Part shown: positions 24,857 through 34,366 of the stretch, piece after piece
Position numbering within the stretch: the first letter of the stretch is position 1
How the letters are laid out: every line of letters begins with the position of its first letter
Assembly (NCBI RefSeq): GCF_900177375.1
Contig: NZ_FWZU01000004.1
Location: 310,001 to 374,000 of the forward strand
DNA from: Desulfovibrio gilichinskyi
GTDB lineage: Bacteria; Desulfobacterota; Desulfovibrionia; Desulfovibrionales; Desulfovibrionaceae
DNA length: 64,000 nt
Direction of reading: 5' to 3'
Notes under the pieces: generated by a model
Told to the model about the DNA's origin: nothing
Databases searched by the model: none
The model's input: the letters and a program-made list of their open reading frames with translations, nothing else
Translations under genes and position numbers: made by a program

Positions 24857-26806
24857 CTATAGATTTACAGCAACAATAGTTCTGGAAGCAGAATCAAAAT
24901 GAAATTTAATCCTGTTTAACGGCTGGGTGACTGTAAGGGTTTTGTCGCCTATTTTTATTTGCACGCCGGGGTGAACAGTTCTTTTGACTCTTATCGATAA
25001 CCTTTCAAGGGATTGATAATAATCAGCAAGGTCATTGGAAAGCTTGTTGCGGACAGCCTTCAGCTTGCGCTTGATCTGAGCGCGAAGGATAAGAATTTTT
25101 TCCATCTGCTGCATTTTATCTGCCGGAGTTCTAGCTAAAATTTCTTCATCTGAATCCTGCCCTAATGCCGTGTTGATTTTCATTAACCTTTCTCGAAGAT
25201 TTTCTCTTTCTTTGACCAGCTCTTTGTTTATAGGTGGCCTCGAAATTATACTTAAAACGGTGCTGACTCCAATTTCAGAGCCAAGTTCGTTGGCTTCAAT
25301 TCCTGTAGCAGAGGCGATGGAGCCTCCTTGAATAACTCCTTTGCCGCTGGTCGCGGTTATGGGGCCTTTGCAGCGTACAAGGCAGTTGCTGAGTTCATGT
25401 GCTATTGTCAGTGAGTCCCCGCAATCAATGCGTGAATTGGCTGCAAATTGTGCTGTGATGTTATTTCCGGCTTTCAGGTGCCCCTTTCCAGCCATAATGA
25501 TGCCGCCTCCGACATCAATATCTCCGCCAGCGCGGACTTCCGCCCCTTCAATTGATTCCTTAACGAGAATATGACCGGGAACATCGACTACAAATCCTTC
25601 ACGAATAGATCCGGTAATATGAGTTGAACCTTTTTCAAGTCTGATATTGCCGGTGGAGTAGTCTACGTCGCCTTTTGTCTCAAGAATATCTACTACCGAT
25701 AATTCTCCTTTTTCAAGGGTAACCATACCGGTGGCTAAAGCTTTATAAGTTATTCCGTCCGGCATGGGCGCAACGTGCAGTCCTGGTTTAACTGCAAATG
25801 ATTGACCGCCGGGAGGCGGAGTCTGCCGTCCGTATACGTCTTCTCCGGCCAGGCCCTCTTCAGGGGGGTGGATTTTCCCGATGATATCACCGGGGCTGAC
25901 CATTGGATGTGTGCCTCTTTCTTTAAAATCAATTCTATCATTCTCAAGTGAGGTCCCGATCGATTTGGTTTCCTCTTTTGCATATTCAAACCAGCCGTTT
26001 TTACCTGCAATCGGTTCAGTGCCTTTTGCAATAACCGTTTCTTGGGCAATTCCTGTTTCTCTGGCTGTTTTGAGAGCTGTTTCTCCTGCTACCAGCAGTA
26101 TGGAGCGCGAAATTCCAAGGGACTTTAAGGCCGGCTCGATTTTTTGCAGGGTAATGGTTGCACCGAAGCAGTCTTGTGGGAAAAGTGTTGCCCTGACTTG
26201 CATCGCATCCTTTGAAACATGAATGAGAGAGTCAACGTAAATCTGGTTGTCTCTTATCTGTACCAAACCGTACGTTTCAGAAATGAGAGCATTGATTTCT
26301 TTATCGTGAAAGCAGCCTCCGCCAACTGCAACGGTAAGATCTTCGGGAATATTGGTTTTTGTTGCGGGGATTACTTCTCCGAGCAGGTTGGCTCCGTTTG
26401 AAGCTTTTACCGGAGCAAGCAGCGTTCCGAATATCATTTCCGGTAAAACCGGAAACTGGAAGTCGGCATCGCCCAGAATAGCGCCGTTTTCAGGCTCTTG
26501 CGGGTATGCTCCGCGAACGAGAGCAACGTTCAGAATGGACTTACCCTCACTTGCTCTCTGCAATGCAAACTTTGCTCCGTCAGGGTCGAGTTGTCCTTTG
26601 TAGCCTGCCCGTGCAAGTTCTTTTTTCATCAGCTCGATAGAAAGGGGCGCACCACTTCCTTGCTCAGGAGTATAATTTGAGATGAAGGCCGCCATCTGGT
26701 CGGAGGTAATACTGAATTCTAATTGAGCATCATGGCTTTCGTCTTCTCTTGAGGTGGAAGAAGACCGTAACTCAGAACCTCTTATAGGGGATTCTTGATC
26801 TGCCAT
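24857..26806 (-). CDS. FapA/DUF342 family polymer-forming protein
   Basis: A 649-residue cytoplasmic protein of the DUF342 (FapA) family, linked in other bacteria to flagella, sporulation or polysaccharide control. The N-terminal ~280 residues form the variable part. From ~290 the family core is present (GDIIGKIHPPEEG, GEDVYGRQTPPP). A right-handed beta-helix repeat region runs from ~400 to 500 (VRAGGDIDVGGGIIMAGKGHLKAG style turns). The C-terminal ~150 residues are a coiled coil plus a small beta domain. It is convergent with the flagellar-like gene. Its exact role here is not evident. Confidence 0.75.
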   Translation of the reverse strand: MADQESPIRGSELRSSSTSREDESHDAQLEFSITSDQMAAFISNYTPEQGSGAPLSIELMKKELARAGYKGQLDPDGAKFALQRASEGKSILNVALVRGAYPQEPENGAILGDADFQFPVLPEMIFGTLLAPVKASNGANLLGEVIPATKTNIPEDLTVAVGGGCFHDKEINALISETYGLVQIRDNQIYVDSLIHVSKDAMQVRATLFPQDCFGATITLQKIEPALKSLGISRSILLVAGETALKTARETGIAQETVIAKGTEPIAGKNGWFEYAKEETKSIGTSLENDRIDFKERGTHPMVSPGDIIGKIHPPEEGLAGEDVYGRQTPPPGGQSFAVKPGLHVAPMPDGITYKALATGMVTLEKGELSVVDILETKGDVDYSTGNIRLEKGSTHITGSIREGFVVDVPGHILVKESIEGAEVRAGGDIDVGGGIIMAGKGHLKAGNNITAQFAANSRIDCGDSLTIAHELSNCLVRCKGPITATSGKGVIQGGSIASATGIEANELGSEIGVSTVLSIISRPPINKELVKERENLRERLMKINTALGQDSDEEILARTPADKMQQMEKILILRAQIKRKLKAVRNKLSNDLADYYQSLERLSIRVKRTVHPGVQIKIGDKTLTVTQPLNRIKFHFDSASRTIVAVNL

Positions 26807-26940
26807 TTTACTTAAGCTCTTTTATATTAAGATTATGTACAGTAATTGTGATATACGGATAATACTATCCCAGTGAGGTCAACATTATACTATGTTGCAA
26901 TTTTGTTCAACAAATGTGGGCAGATATTATTATAAATATT

Positions 26941-28188
26941 TTACTGCCTTTTTTTGTTAATAATCCAGGTGAGCTCTTCAAGTGTTGAGAGCAGTTTTGC
27001 GTACATCCCTCCTGCTCCTGGCGGAGGTCCGAAAAGTGCATTTCGCTGTTCTTTAAGTCCTCTGGGGAATACGGAATGGGGTTCTACGCGGCGCATAGTC
27101 ATAGCTAATCTTTCCGCGAGCAGGTAACCTGTAACCCCTTTTTCGAATATTTCCATGTACCTTAAAAAATCTGTTTTGCAGGAAACCCACATTTGCAGAG
27201 CTTCATCATTAGGCTCAAGTGATGTCACTTCGCAGACAAGCGCGTAAAGGCTGTTGATAGATGCCCCGGGGATTCCCCTGCGCCAGCCCAGAAGCCAAGG
27301 ATTACGCCAGAAAAGTAGAAAATGACCTTGTCCGGTAGCAATGATTGTTTCAAGTGATTTGCGCGCCGAGTGCAATACGGGGTCATCCCAAAGCACAGGG
27401 GTGTCGGACAGTTCCCATGCAGGGACTGAAGGTCTTTGGGTGTGCGGTTCATTTTGCACCTGATCAAGTATATGAGACAGCCACATATTAGCCTGCGGAG
27501 AAGCGGGAGTCTCAAGATGCGGATAACTGAGAATGAATTTACCTTTACCAAATTCTCCTGAGATAATTGCGGGACGGTCCTGCAAAAAATTAGGCATTAA
27601 ACTGATACCGTAAAGGTTTTCCCAGTCGCTGAGTGTTCCTTCCGGCAGTGAACCTACGCAAAGGTCGGCTACCCAGAAATCCGGTCCTGGTTCACCATAC
27701 TTGCCGAGAGCTGTCGTTGCTCCTGCCCCGTGGGGTGAAAACTGGCCGGGCCACCATACGGGAACAAGTGCTTCTTTGCCGAGAGAATCGGGGACAAGAG
27801 GATGATCTTGATTCAAATTTAAATTTATATGACCGCTTAAAAAATGATGAAGGCGATTTTCAAATCCTTTGCGTTCCCAGTCCGTTAAGGACAGTCCGCC
27901 TGTGCCGGAAAGTGCAAGTCCGGCCCCGCCGCAAAAGCCTAAGTAAGTTCCGCCTTCACTTACATATTGCTGAACAGCGAGTATCCCGATGCTGCCGAGA
28001 CTGCTGGCTTTCCCTTTTGCCCAGCCGCCCGGAACAATGAGAGCCATGGGGGGCTTGCTTGAAAGCAATCCCTGAGCTATTTGATGCCCACGTACTAACT
28101 TGTGGTCTATGTTCCAAGCTTTTAGTGCCCGGTGGATTAAAAGTCCCCAGATGTGGGAGTCGTCCCATAATATATAGATACTTGACAT
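26941..28188 (-). CDS. BPL_N-type glutamine-amidotransferase-like protein
   Basis: A 415-residue protein whose first ~250 residues resemble the N-terminal domain of eukaryotic biotin-protein ligase (BPL_N), a class I amidotransferase-like fold: MALIVPGGWA, then GTYLGFCGGAGLAL with the nucleophile-elbow cysteine, and later FGKGKFILSYPHLETP. The C-terminal ~150 residues are helical and unrecognised. There is no biotin-ligase catalytic domain. Proteins of this group are frequent in Desulfovibrio but lack a defined substrate. Confidence 0.65.
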   Translation of the reverse strand: MSSIYILWDDSHIWGLLIHRALKAWNIDHKLVRGHQIAQGLLSSKPPMALIVPGGWAKGKASSLGSIGILAVQQYVSEGGTYLGFCGGAGLALSGTGGLSLTDWERKGFENRLHHFLSGHINLNLNQDHPLVPDSLGKEALVPVWWPGQFSPHGAGATTALGKYGEPGPDFWVADLCVGSLPEGTLSDWENLYGISLMPNFLQDRPAIISGEFGKGKFILSYPHLETPASPQANMWLSHILDQVQNEPHTQRPSVPAWELSDTPVLWDDPVLHSARKSLETIIATGQGHFLLFWRNPWLLGWRRGIPGASINSLYALVCEVTSLEPNDEALQMWVSCKTDFLRYMEIFEKGVTGYLLAERLAMTMRRVEPHSVFPRGLKEQRNALFGPPPGAGGMYAKLLSTLEELTWIINKKRQ

Positions 28189-28380
28189 GTTCGAGTCTCT
28201 CTATAAGTGTGTAGCGCAAGTTGACAAAGTAACTGATTGGCGGTGAGCCTGACCGTTGAAAACACGTAAATGTCGGGCTGTCAATGTATCTCATTTTAAA
28301 TATTTTATTGTTAAACATAACTTAGCATCCGAAACCGAAAATCGGAAGACTGAGAATTAAGATTATATAGGAGTCATATT

Positions 28381-31035
28381 ATGGCTGAATCCAATCTGCC
28401 TAAAGGTTACGAGCCTGAAGACGTTGAAAAAAAATGGCTTGATCACTGGAAAGAAAATAAAACTTTCACTCCTGATCCGGAAGCAGACGGTGATCCGTTC
28501 TCTATAGTTATTCCTCCGCCTAACGTAACAGGCGTTTTACATATGGGCCATGCCTTAAACCTTACTTTGCAGGATATCCTCTGTCGTTACAACAGACAGC
28601 TTGGTAAAAATGTCCTGTGGGTTCCCGGTACTGACCATGCCGGTATTGCTACACAGAACGTTGTTGAACGTCAGCTTAAGACTGAAGGTCTGACCCGTGA
28701 CGATCTCGGACGTGAAAAATTTGTTGAACGTGTCTGGGACTGGAAAGAAGAAAAGGGCGGACATATTCTGGAACAGATTCACCGCATGGGGGCTTCTGTT
28801 GACTGGAGCCGTGAATGTTTCACCTTTGATGACCAGCGCGCCAAAGCAGTCCGCAAAGTTTTTGTTAAACTTTTTGAAGAAGGTTTGATCTATAAAGGTA
28901 ACTACATTATTAACTGGTGTAATCGCTGCCACACAGCGCTCGCTGATGATGAAGTTGAACATTCTCCGAAACCCGGTCATTTTTACAATGTCCGCTATAA
29001 GCTTTCTGACGGTTCAGGTGAACTTGTTGTTGCTACAACCCGTCCTGAAACTATGCTCGGTGATACCGCTATCTGTGTTAATCCTGAGGATGATCGTTTC
29101 AACCATCTGATTGGTAAAACTGTAATACTTCCGCTTGTAGGGCGTGAACTTCCGATTATCGGTGATACCTATGTTGATATGGAATTCGGAACAGGCGCGC
29201 TGAAAGTCACCCCTGCGCATGATATGAATGACTGGGAACTGGGCCGTAAACATAATCTTGAAGTAATCGCTATTTTCGATGAAGCGGGAAATGTAAACGA
29301 GAACGCTCCTGAAAAATATCGCGGTCTATATAAAGACGAGGCCCGCACAGTAATCGTTGCGGACCTTGAAGCTGAAGGGTCGCTCATTTCTATTGAAGAT
29401 CATGAACATTCTGTAGGTGAGTGCTATCGCTGTAAGTCTGTAATTGAACCTCATGTTTCAGAGCAGTGGTTTGTTTCCATGAAACCTCTGGCGGAAAAAG
29501 CTCGCGCCGCAGTTCCGTCTGAAACTCAGATTTTCCCTTCTAACTGGGAAAAAGTATACTACGAATGGCTCGATAATATTCGTGACTGGTGTATCTCCCG
29601 TCAAATCTGGTGGGGACACCGTATCCCTGCTTGGACCTGCGAAGAATGCGGTGAACTCATAGTTTCTGAAACTGATCCGACTAAATGTACCAAATGCGGA
29701 AGTTCCAAGCTGACACAGGAAGAAGATGTTCTTGATACATGGTTCTCCTCAGCCCTCTGGCCTTTTTCCACTATGGGATGGCCTGACGAAACTCCTGAGC
29801 TGGCAAAATATTACCCGACATCCGTGCTGATCACAGGATTTGATATTCTCTTCTTCTGGGTTGCACGTATGATGATGATGGGAATTCATTTTCAGGGTCA
29901 GATTCCTTTCAAACACGTGTACATTCATGCTCTTGTCCGTGATGAAAACGGCAAGAAAATGAGTAAATCTACCGGCAACGTAATTGATCCGCTTGAAATG
30001 AGCGATAAATACGGAACTGACGCTTTGCGTTTCACTCTGACAGCTTTTGCCGCCATGGGCCGTGATATCAAGCTTTCAGAATCAAGAATCGAAGGATATC
30101 GTCACTTCGTAAATAAAATTTGGAACTCAGCCCGTTTTGCGCTGATGAACTTTGACGGCAAAAAGCCTGAAGCTTCAATTGATGATGCAACCGGACTTGC
30201 TAATAAGTGGATTCTGCACCGTTTGGAAGAAGTTAAAGTTTCCATGCGTGAAGGAATTGAAGGATACCGCTTCAATGAAGTGGCTCAGACCATGTATAAA
30301 TTTATCTGGAATGAGTTCTGCGACTGGTATCTTGAAATGATCAAACCTGATCTCTATAGTGAAGATGAGTCACGCAAAGCTCCTACTCTGAAAGTCCTGT
30401 GGACAGTCCTTTCTGAGACAATGGTTCTGCTGCACCCAGTCATGCCGTTTGTAACTCAGGAAATCTGGTCTGTACTCCCCGGCATCGAAAACGGAGACAT
30501 TGCAACCGTTCTTTATCCTGAAACAAGAGCCAACTGTATCAGCGAAAATGCTGTGTCGCAGATGGAACTCTTTCAGGGCATAGTCTCAGGTGTCCGTAAT
30601 ATCCGTACTGAGCTTCTTATCGCGCCTTCCAAAAAGCTGGAAATGATCATGCGCACAAGCTCTGATGAAGCACTCAGCCTCATCAATGACAACTCCGAAC
30701 TGGTAAAATTCCTTGCCCGTCTGGAAACTGTTGAAGCCGGACCGGATGTCCGCGGCCCTAAAGCTTCCGGTACAGCCGTTGTTCAGGGTAATGAAATCTT
30801 TATTCCTCTTGCCGGAGCGGTAGATTTTGAATCCGAACTTGCAAGACTGGATAAAGAGTTTGCCAAGCTGGACAAAGATTTGATTGTAATAGAAAAGAAG
30901 CTTTCTAATGATGCTTTTGTAAACAACGCTCCTGCTGCGGTTGTAGCTCAGGAACGCGAAAGACTTGCTGAAATTGATGACAAGAGAGCAAAGCTTACTG
31001 AGCTTAAAAACAGACTCATAAGCGTAATGAAATAG
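28381..31035 (+). CDS. valS: Valyl-tRNA synthetase
   Basis: An 884-residue class I tRNA synthetase that charges tRNA-Val and edits mischarged threonine. The HIGH-type motif is HMGH (residues 54-57, in PPNVTGVLHMGHAL), KMSKS lies at about 526-530, and TTRPETMLGDTA marks the editing domain. The C-terminal ~70 residues form the usual coiled-coil arm. The gene is full length. No leader-type regulation (T-box) is visible upstream. It lies 28 bases ahead of the CobA-HemD gene, so the two are likely co-transcribed. Confidence 0.98.
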   Translation: MAESNLPKGYEPEDVEKKWLDHWKENKTFTPDPEADGDPFSIVIPPPNVTGVLHMGHALNLTLQDILCRYNRQLGKNVLWVPGTDHAGIATQNVVERQLKTEGLTRDDLGREKFVERVWDWKEEKGGHILEQIHRMGASVDWSRECFTFDDQRAKAVRKVFVKLFEEGLIYKGNYIINWCNRCHTALADDEVEHSPKPGHFYNVRYKLSDGSGELVVATTRPETMLGDTAICVNPEDDRFNHLIGKTVILPLVGRELPIIGDTYVDMEFGTGALKVTPAHDMNDWELGRKHNLEVIAIFDEAGNVNENAPEKYRGLYKDEARTVIVADLEAEGSLISIEDHEHSVGECYRCKSVIEPHVSEQWFVSMKPLAEKARAAVPSETQIFPSNWEKVYYEWLDNIRDWCISRQIWWGHRIPAWTCEECGELIVSETDPTKCTKCGSSKLTQEEDVLDTWFSSALWPFSTMGWPDETPELAKYYPTSVLITGFDILFFWVARMMMMGIHFQGQIPFKHVYIHALVRDENGKKMSKSTGNVIDPLEMSDKYGTDALRFTLTAFAAMGRDIKLSESRIEGYRHFVNKIWNSARFALMNFDGKKPEASIDDATGLANKWILHRLEEVKVSMREGIEGYRFNEVAQTMYKFIWNEFCDWYLEMIKPDLYSEDESRKAPTLKVLWTVLSETMVLLHPVMPFVTQEIWSVLPGIENGDIATVLYPETRANCISENAVSQMELFQGIVSGVRNIRTELLIAPSKKLEMIMRTSSDEALSLINDNSELVKFLARLETVEAGPDVRGPKASGTAVVQGNEIFIPLAGAVDFESELARLDKEFAKLDKDLIVIEKKLSNDAFVNNAPAAVVAQERERLAEIDDKRAKLTELKNRLISVMK

Positions 31036-31063
31036 TCACGACAGTTAAAAACAGGATGTATAT

Positions 31064-32578
31064 ATGGGCATAGTATATCTCATCGGTGCTGGTCCCGGGG
31101 ACCCCGGTCTGCTGACAGTTAAAGCCAAGGAAATTCTGGAATGTGCAGATGTCCTCATTTATGACTATCTGGCTAACAGTGAGTTCATTTCCTACTGTAA
31201 AGAAGGTGCGGAAATTCTTTATGTCGGCAAAAAGGGCGGAGATCATACCCTTCCGCAGGATAAAATTAATGAGCTGATCATTAAGAAAGCGAAAGAAGGC
31301 AAAATTATTGCCCGCCTCAAAGGTGGCGATCCTTACGTTTTCGGACGCGGCGGAGAAGAAGCGGAAGAACTGGTTGAAGCCGGAATCAAGTTTGAAGTCA
31401 TCCCCGGTATCACTGCCGGTGTTGCGGCTCCTGCTTATGCCGGAATTCCCGTTACCCATAGAGATTTTACTACCTCCGTTTGTTTTATCACCGGACACGA
31501 AGATCCTACCAAGGAAACATCCGGTCACAACTGGGAAGTTTATGCTAAGTCCAACAGCACATTAGTTTTCTACATGGGCGTTAAAAACCTGCCCATGATT
31601 GCTGAAAAACTGATTAGCAACGGACGCGACCCTGAAACTCCTGTTGCCCTTGTTCGCTGGGGAACACGCTGCAATCAGCAGAGTTTTGTGTCCACTCTTG
31701 AAAATGTTGCAGAAGAGGCCGCTAACCGTAAGTTTCAGGCTCCTTCTATCATTGTTGTCGGCGGAGTTTGCTCTCTGCACGACAAACTGAACTGGTTCGA
31801 AAAGAAACCTCTGCTCGGAAAAGGAATTGTTGTCACCCGTGCCCGTGAACAGTCGAGCGGACTTGTTTCCACACTCGGCAAACTCGGTGCATGTGTTTAT
31901 GAATTCCCTACCATCACCATTGAGCCGATGGCTGATTATGCCCCTGTTCAGAAAGCTATCAGTTCGCTTTCCGATTGGGACTGGCTTATCTTTACATCCG
32001 TTAACGGTGTAAAGCACTTCTTCCAGCAGCTCGAAGAAAGCAATCTTGATGCCCGCGCTTTTGCTGGGTTGCAGATTGCCGCAATCGGACCTGCAACAGC
32101 TGAAGCGCTTGTTGCAAAAGGAATTAAACCTGACTTTGTTCCTGAAAAGTACGTTGCTGAAGGTGTTGTTGAAGGGCTGCTTGAAAGAGGTGTTAAAGGC
32201 AAAAAGGTTTTGATCCCGAGAGCTTTGGTTGCCCGCGAAATACTGCCTCAGGAACTTGAAAAAGCCGGAGCGCATGTTCAGATTCTGCCTGTTTACCAGA
32301 CAGGTCTTTCTGAAAATGATCCCGCTCCGATTCTGGACGCTCTTAAAAGCGGTAAAATTAATTACCTCACTTTTACCAGCTCCAGCACGGTTGAAAACTT
32401 TTTCAACCTTATTGAGCCTGAACAGTTCCACAAGTTTAAAAAATCAATAAAGATTGCCTGTATCGGCCCGATTACAACCAGAACCCTCGAAGGGTTCGGT
32501 TTTGAGCCGGATATACAGCCTGATGATTATACGATCCCCGGACTTGTTGACGAACTGGTCAAAGAATCCGCAGAGTAA
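31064..32578 (+). CDS. cobA-hemD: Uroporphyrinogen-III C-methyltransferase / uroporphyrinogen-III synthase fusion
   Basis: A 504-residue two-domain enzyme. Residues 1-~245 are the SAM-dependent methyltransferase (GAGPGDPGLLTVKA; YVGKKGGDH; LKGGDPYVFGRGGEEAEEL) that makes precorrin-2. Residues ~255-504 are HemD, which closes hydroxymethylbilane to uroporphyrinogen III (TSVNGVKHF; TFTSSSTVENF). The fusion is well known in Desulfovibrio and clostridia. Precorrin-2 feeds both siroheme and the cobalamin genes further along the window. A terminator follows directly. Confidence 0.95.
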   Translation: MGIVYLIGAGPGDPGLLTVKAKEILECADVLIYDYLANSEFISYCKEGAEILYVGKKGGDHTLPQDKINELIIKKAKEGKIIARLKGGDPYVFGRGGEEAEELVEAGIKFEVIPGITAGVAAPAYAGIPVTHRDFTTSVCFITGHEDPTKETSGHNWEVYAKSNSTLVFYMGVKNLPMIAEKLISNGRDPETPVALVRWGTRCNQQSFVSTLENVAEEAANRKFQAPSIIVVGGVCSLHDKLNWFEKKPLLGKGIVVTRAREQSSGLVSTLGKLGACVYEFPTITIEPMADYAPVQKAISSLSDWDWLIFTSVNGVKHFFQQLEESNLDARAFAGLQIAAIGPATAEALVAKGIKPDFVPEKYVAEGVVEGLLERGVKGKKVLIPRALVAREILPQELEKAGAHVQILPVYQTGLSENDPAPILDALKSGKINYLTFTSSSTVENFFNLIEPEQFHKFKKSIKIACIGPITTRTLEGFGFEPDIQPDDYTIPGLVDELVKESAE

Positions 32579-32583
32579 ATTAC

Positions 32584-32613
32584 AAAGGAGGGGCACTTGC
32601 TCCTCCTTTTTTT
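32584..32613 (+). terminator. Terminator after cobA-hemD
   Basis: AAAGGAGGGG pairs with the GCTCCTCCTTT region across a short loop and is followed by a run of seven T, five bases after the stop codon. Confidence 0.9.
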
Positions 32614-32690
32614 GATGGAGACTCTGTTTCCGGCGGCTTAAAACCTTTTTTAAAAAAAGTTTTTAAGAATTCCAAAAAATTTTAGTAGGG
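32614..32690. repeat. REP-like intergenic element
   Basis: TTTCCGGCGGCTTAAAACC is followed by an inverted repeat (CTTAAAAcCTTTTTT with AAAAAAAGtTTTTAAG, about 32637-32667) and AAGAATTCCAAAAAA. From memory, similar CCGGCGGC-plus-hairpin elements recur between genes in Desulfovibrio genomes. Only one copy is in this window, so repetition cannot be shown here. Confidence 0.35.
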
Positions 32691-32755
32691 ATAGTTCTGT
32701 TACCTGAGTTTACAGAAATTATATTTTGGCGGTGACCTCAGTTTAGGAGTTTTCT

Positions 32756-33439
32756 GTGAGCAAATTACCAATTGCTGTTCTTATTTCCGGCGGCGGTTCC
32801 AATCTTCAAGCTTTAATAGATAAGATTGAAGAAGGAATTCTTGATGTTGATATCAAAATGGTTCTTTCAAACAGAGCCGGTGCTTATGGTCTTGAGCGGG
32901 CAAAAACCCATTCTATTCCTACCTGTGTTCTGAGTCATAAAGATTTTAAGAGCCGTGAAGATTTTGACGGTGAAATGGTACGTATACTCAAAGAAACCGG
33001 CGCGCAGGCTGTTGTTATGGCCGGGTTCATGCGCATCATAACTCCTGTTTTTTTAAATGCATTTTCAGGCCGGATTATTAATATTCATCCTGCGTTGTTA
33101 CCTAGTTTTGCAGGAGCAGGCGGTCAGACTGAGGCCGGAGAATACGGCGTACAGATTTCAGGGTGCACTGTTCACTTTGTAGACGAAAAAATGGATAACG
33201 GCGCAATCATTATTCAGGCCGCAGTTCCGGCCATGCCGGGTGAAGACGTTGATGTTTTAGCAAAGCGCATTTTGCGGGTAGAGCACAGAATTTTACCGCA
33301 GGCGACGCAGTGGCTGGCAGAAGGGCGACTCCGTACCGAAGGTCGTTTTGTTAAACTCGGCTTGGCTGATGTCGCTAAGGCAGAACAGGATACTGATTTT
33401 CCTTGTCTTATCAATCCCCCATTAGAATACGGGTTTTAG
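32756..33439 (+). CDS. purN: Phosphoribosylglycinamide formyltransferase PurN
   Basis: A 227-residue enzyme that formylates GAR with 10-formyl-THF in purine synthesis. Motifs are VLISGGGSNLQALI at the start, MAGFMRIITP, then NIHPALLPSFAG with the catalytic Asn/His, and GCTVHFVDEKMDNGAII with the catalytic Asp. The start codon is GTG with TAGGAG upstream. The C-terminus is slightly extended relative to the E. coli enzyme. The next gene starts 18 bases downstream. Confidence 0.95.
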   Translation: MSKLPIAVLISGGGSNLQALIDKIEEGILDVDIKMVLSNRAGAYGLERAKTHSIPTCVLSHKDFKSREDFDGEMVRILKETGAQAVVMAGFMRIITPVFLNAFSGRIINIHPALLPSFAGAGGQTEAGEYGVQISGCTVHFVDEKMDNGAIIIQAAVPAMPGEDVDVLAKRILRVEHRILPQATQWLAEGRLRTEGRFVKLGLADVAKAEQDTDFPCLINPPLEYGF

Positions 33440-33457
33440 TGCTGCTTTGGAGTCATA

Positions 33458-34363
33458 ATGATGGACGCCCTTGAGCCGTGGGGCCGCCAGACTCTTCGTC
33501 GTCATACTGAAAAGAATATTCCGGGGAGTCCGGAAAGAGCTCTTTCTCGTTCCGTTATAGAAGATACTCAAAATAATTTATGGCTTATTGAGCGTATCGC
33601 CAATAAACAGCTTGTTCCGCGCGCTGCTATAGCTTGCAATCTTAAAACTTTGCATGATTCCGGTCTGGAGCACATTCTTCTTTATCAACAGATTGAGGAA
33701 GGGACTTATGTAGCGGATATTATGGGATTGCCGTGGCAGCTTTCTCCTTACTACAAATCTGATCCTTTGCCTCGTCCTGAGTTTGTTTATGATGAAGAGA
33801 GGGGCGAAGCTCTTGCTGACTTTCTTTGCTCACTTCGCAAACATGCCAAGGGAAAACAGCTTGAACAAGGAGAAGGCCATCTTGATTTACTGGGGTATGC
33901 GAAGACCTTGGTGAAAACAATTTCTGACCATGAACCTAAAGTTTTTGAGCGAATAGAGCCTGTTTGCAAAAGACTTTTTCCGGTGATGGAGACGTTTTCA
34001 GCACTCCCTACAGCTTTTTGCCACGGGGATTTTCATCCTTTGAATGTTCTTTGGCGTGGTAAAAATGTCGGAGCAGTTATCGATTGGGAATTTTCAGGTA
34101 TGCGCCCGGAAATATACGACGTGGCAAATATGATCGGGTGTGTTGCTTTCGAAAATCCCGATGGTTTAAACTCAGGATTGATTCCGAAGTTTTTGAAAGT
34201 TCTAAGGGATAAAACTGATATCGGGGATGACAGTTATGCAATACTGCCGTTCTTTATCCCTGCCCTGCGCTTTGCCTGGCTGTCCGAATGGCTGCGCAAA
34301 AAGGACTGGGAAATGCTCTCTATGGAATTAAACTTCATGAAAATATTATTGGATCGTATTTGA
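33458..34363 (+). CDS. Aminoglycoside/choline kinase-family phosphotransferase
   Basis: A 301-residue APH-fold small-molecule kinase. The catalytic loop CHGDFHPLNVLW and metal motif VIDWEFSG are intact, whereas the N-terminal glycine-rich loop is not obvious. The substrate is unknown: related bacterial proteins phosphorylate homoserine, choline, methylthioribose or sugars, and nothing here points to antibiotic resistance. It is co-directional with purN at short spacing and convergent with the histidine kinase gene three bases away. Confidence 0.75.
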   Translation: MMDALEPWGRQTLRRHTEKNIPGSPERALSRSVIEDTQNNLWLIERIANKQLVPRAAIACNLKTLHDSGLEHILLYQQIEEGTYVADIMGLPWQLSPYYKSDPLPRPEFVYDEERGEALADFLCSLRKHAKGKQLEQGEGHLDLLGYAKTLVKTISDHEPKVFERIEPVCKRLFPVMETFSALPTAFCHGDFHPLNVLWRGKNVGAVIDWEFSGMRPEIYDVANMIGCVAFENPDGLNSGLIPKFLKVLRDKTDIGDDSYAILPFFIPALRFAWLSEWLRKKDWEMLSMELNFMKILLDRI

Positions 34364-34366
34364 AAT

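Noticed and set aside
28189-28380. T-box or other leader ahead of valS
   Set aside because: No T-box sequence or antiterminator/terminator pair is present; only an ordinary AT-rich leader with a GGAG site.
31562-32431. 289-residue open frame antisense to the CobA-HemD fusion
   Set aside because: Shadow of a certain gene; composition is atypical and there is no RBS.
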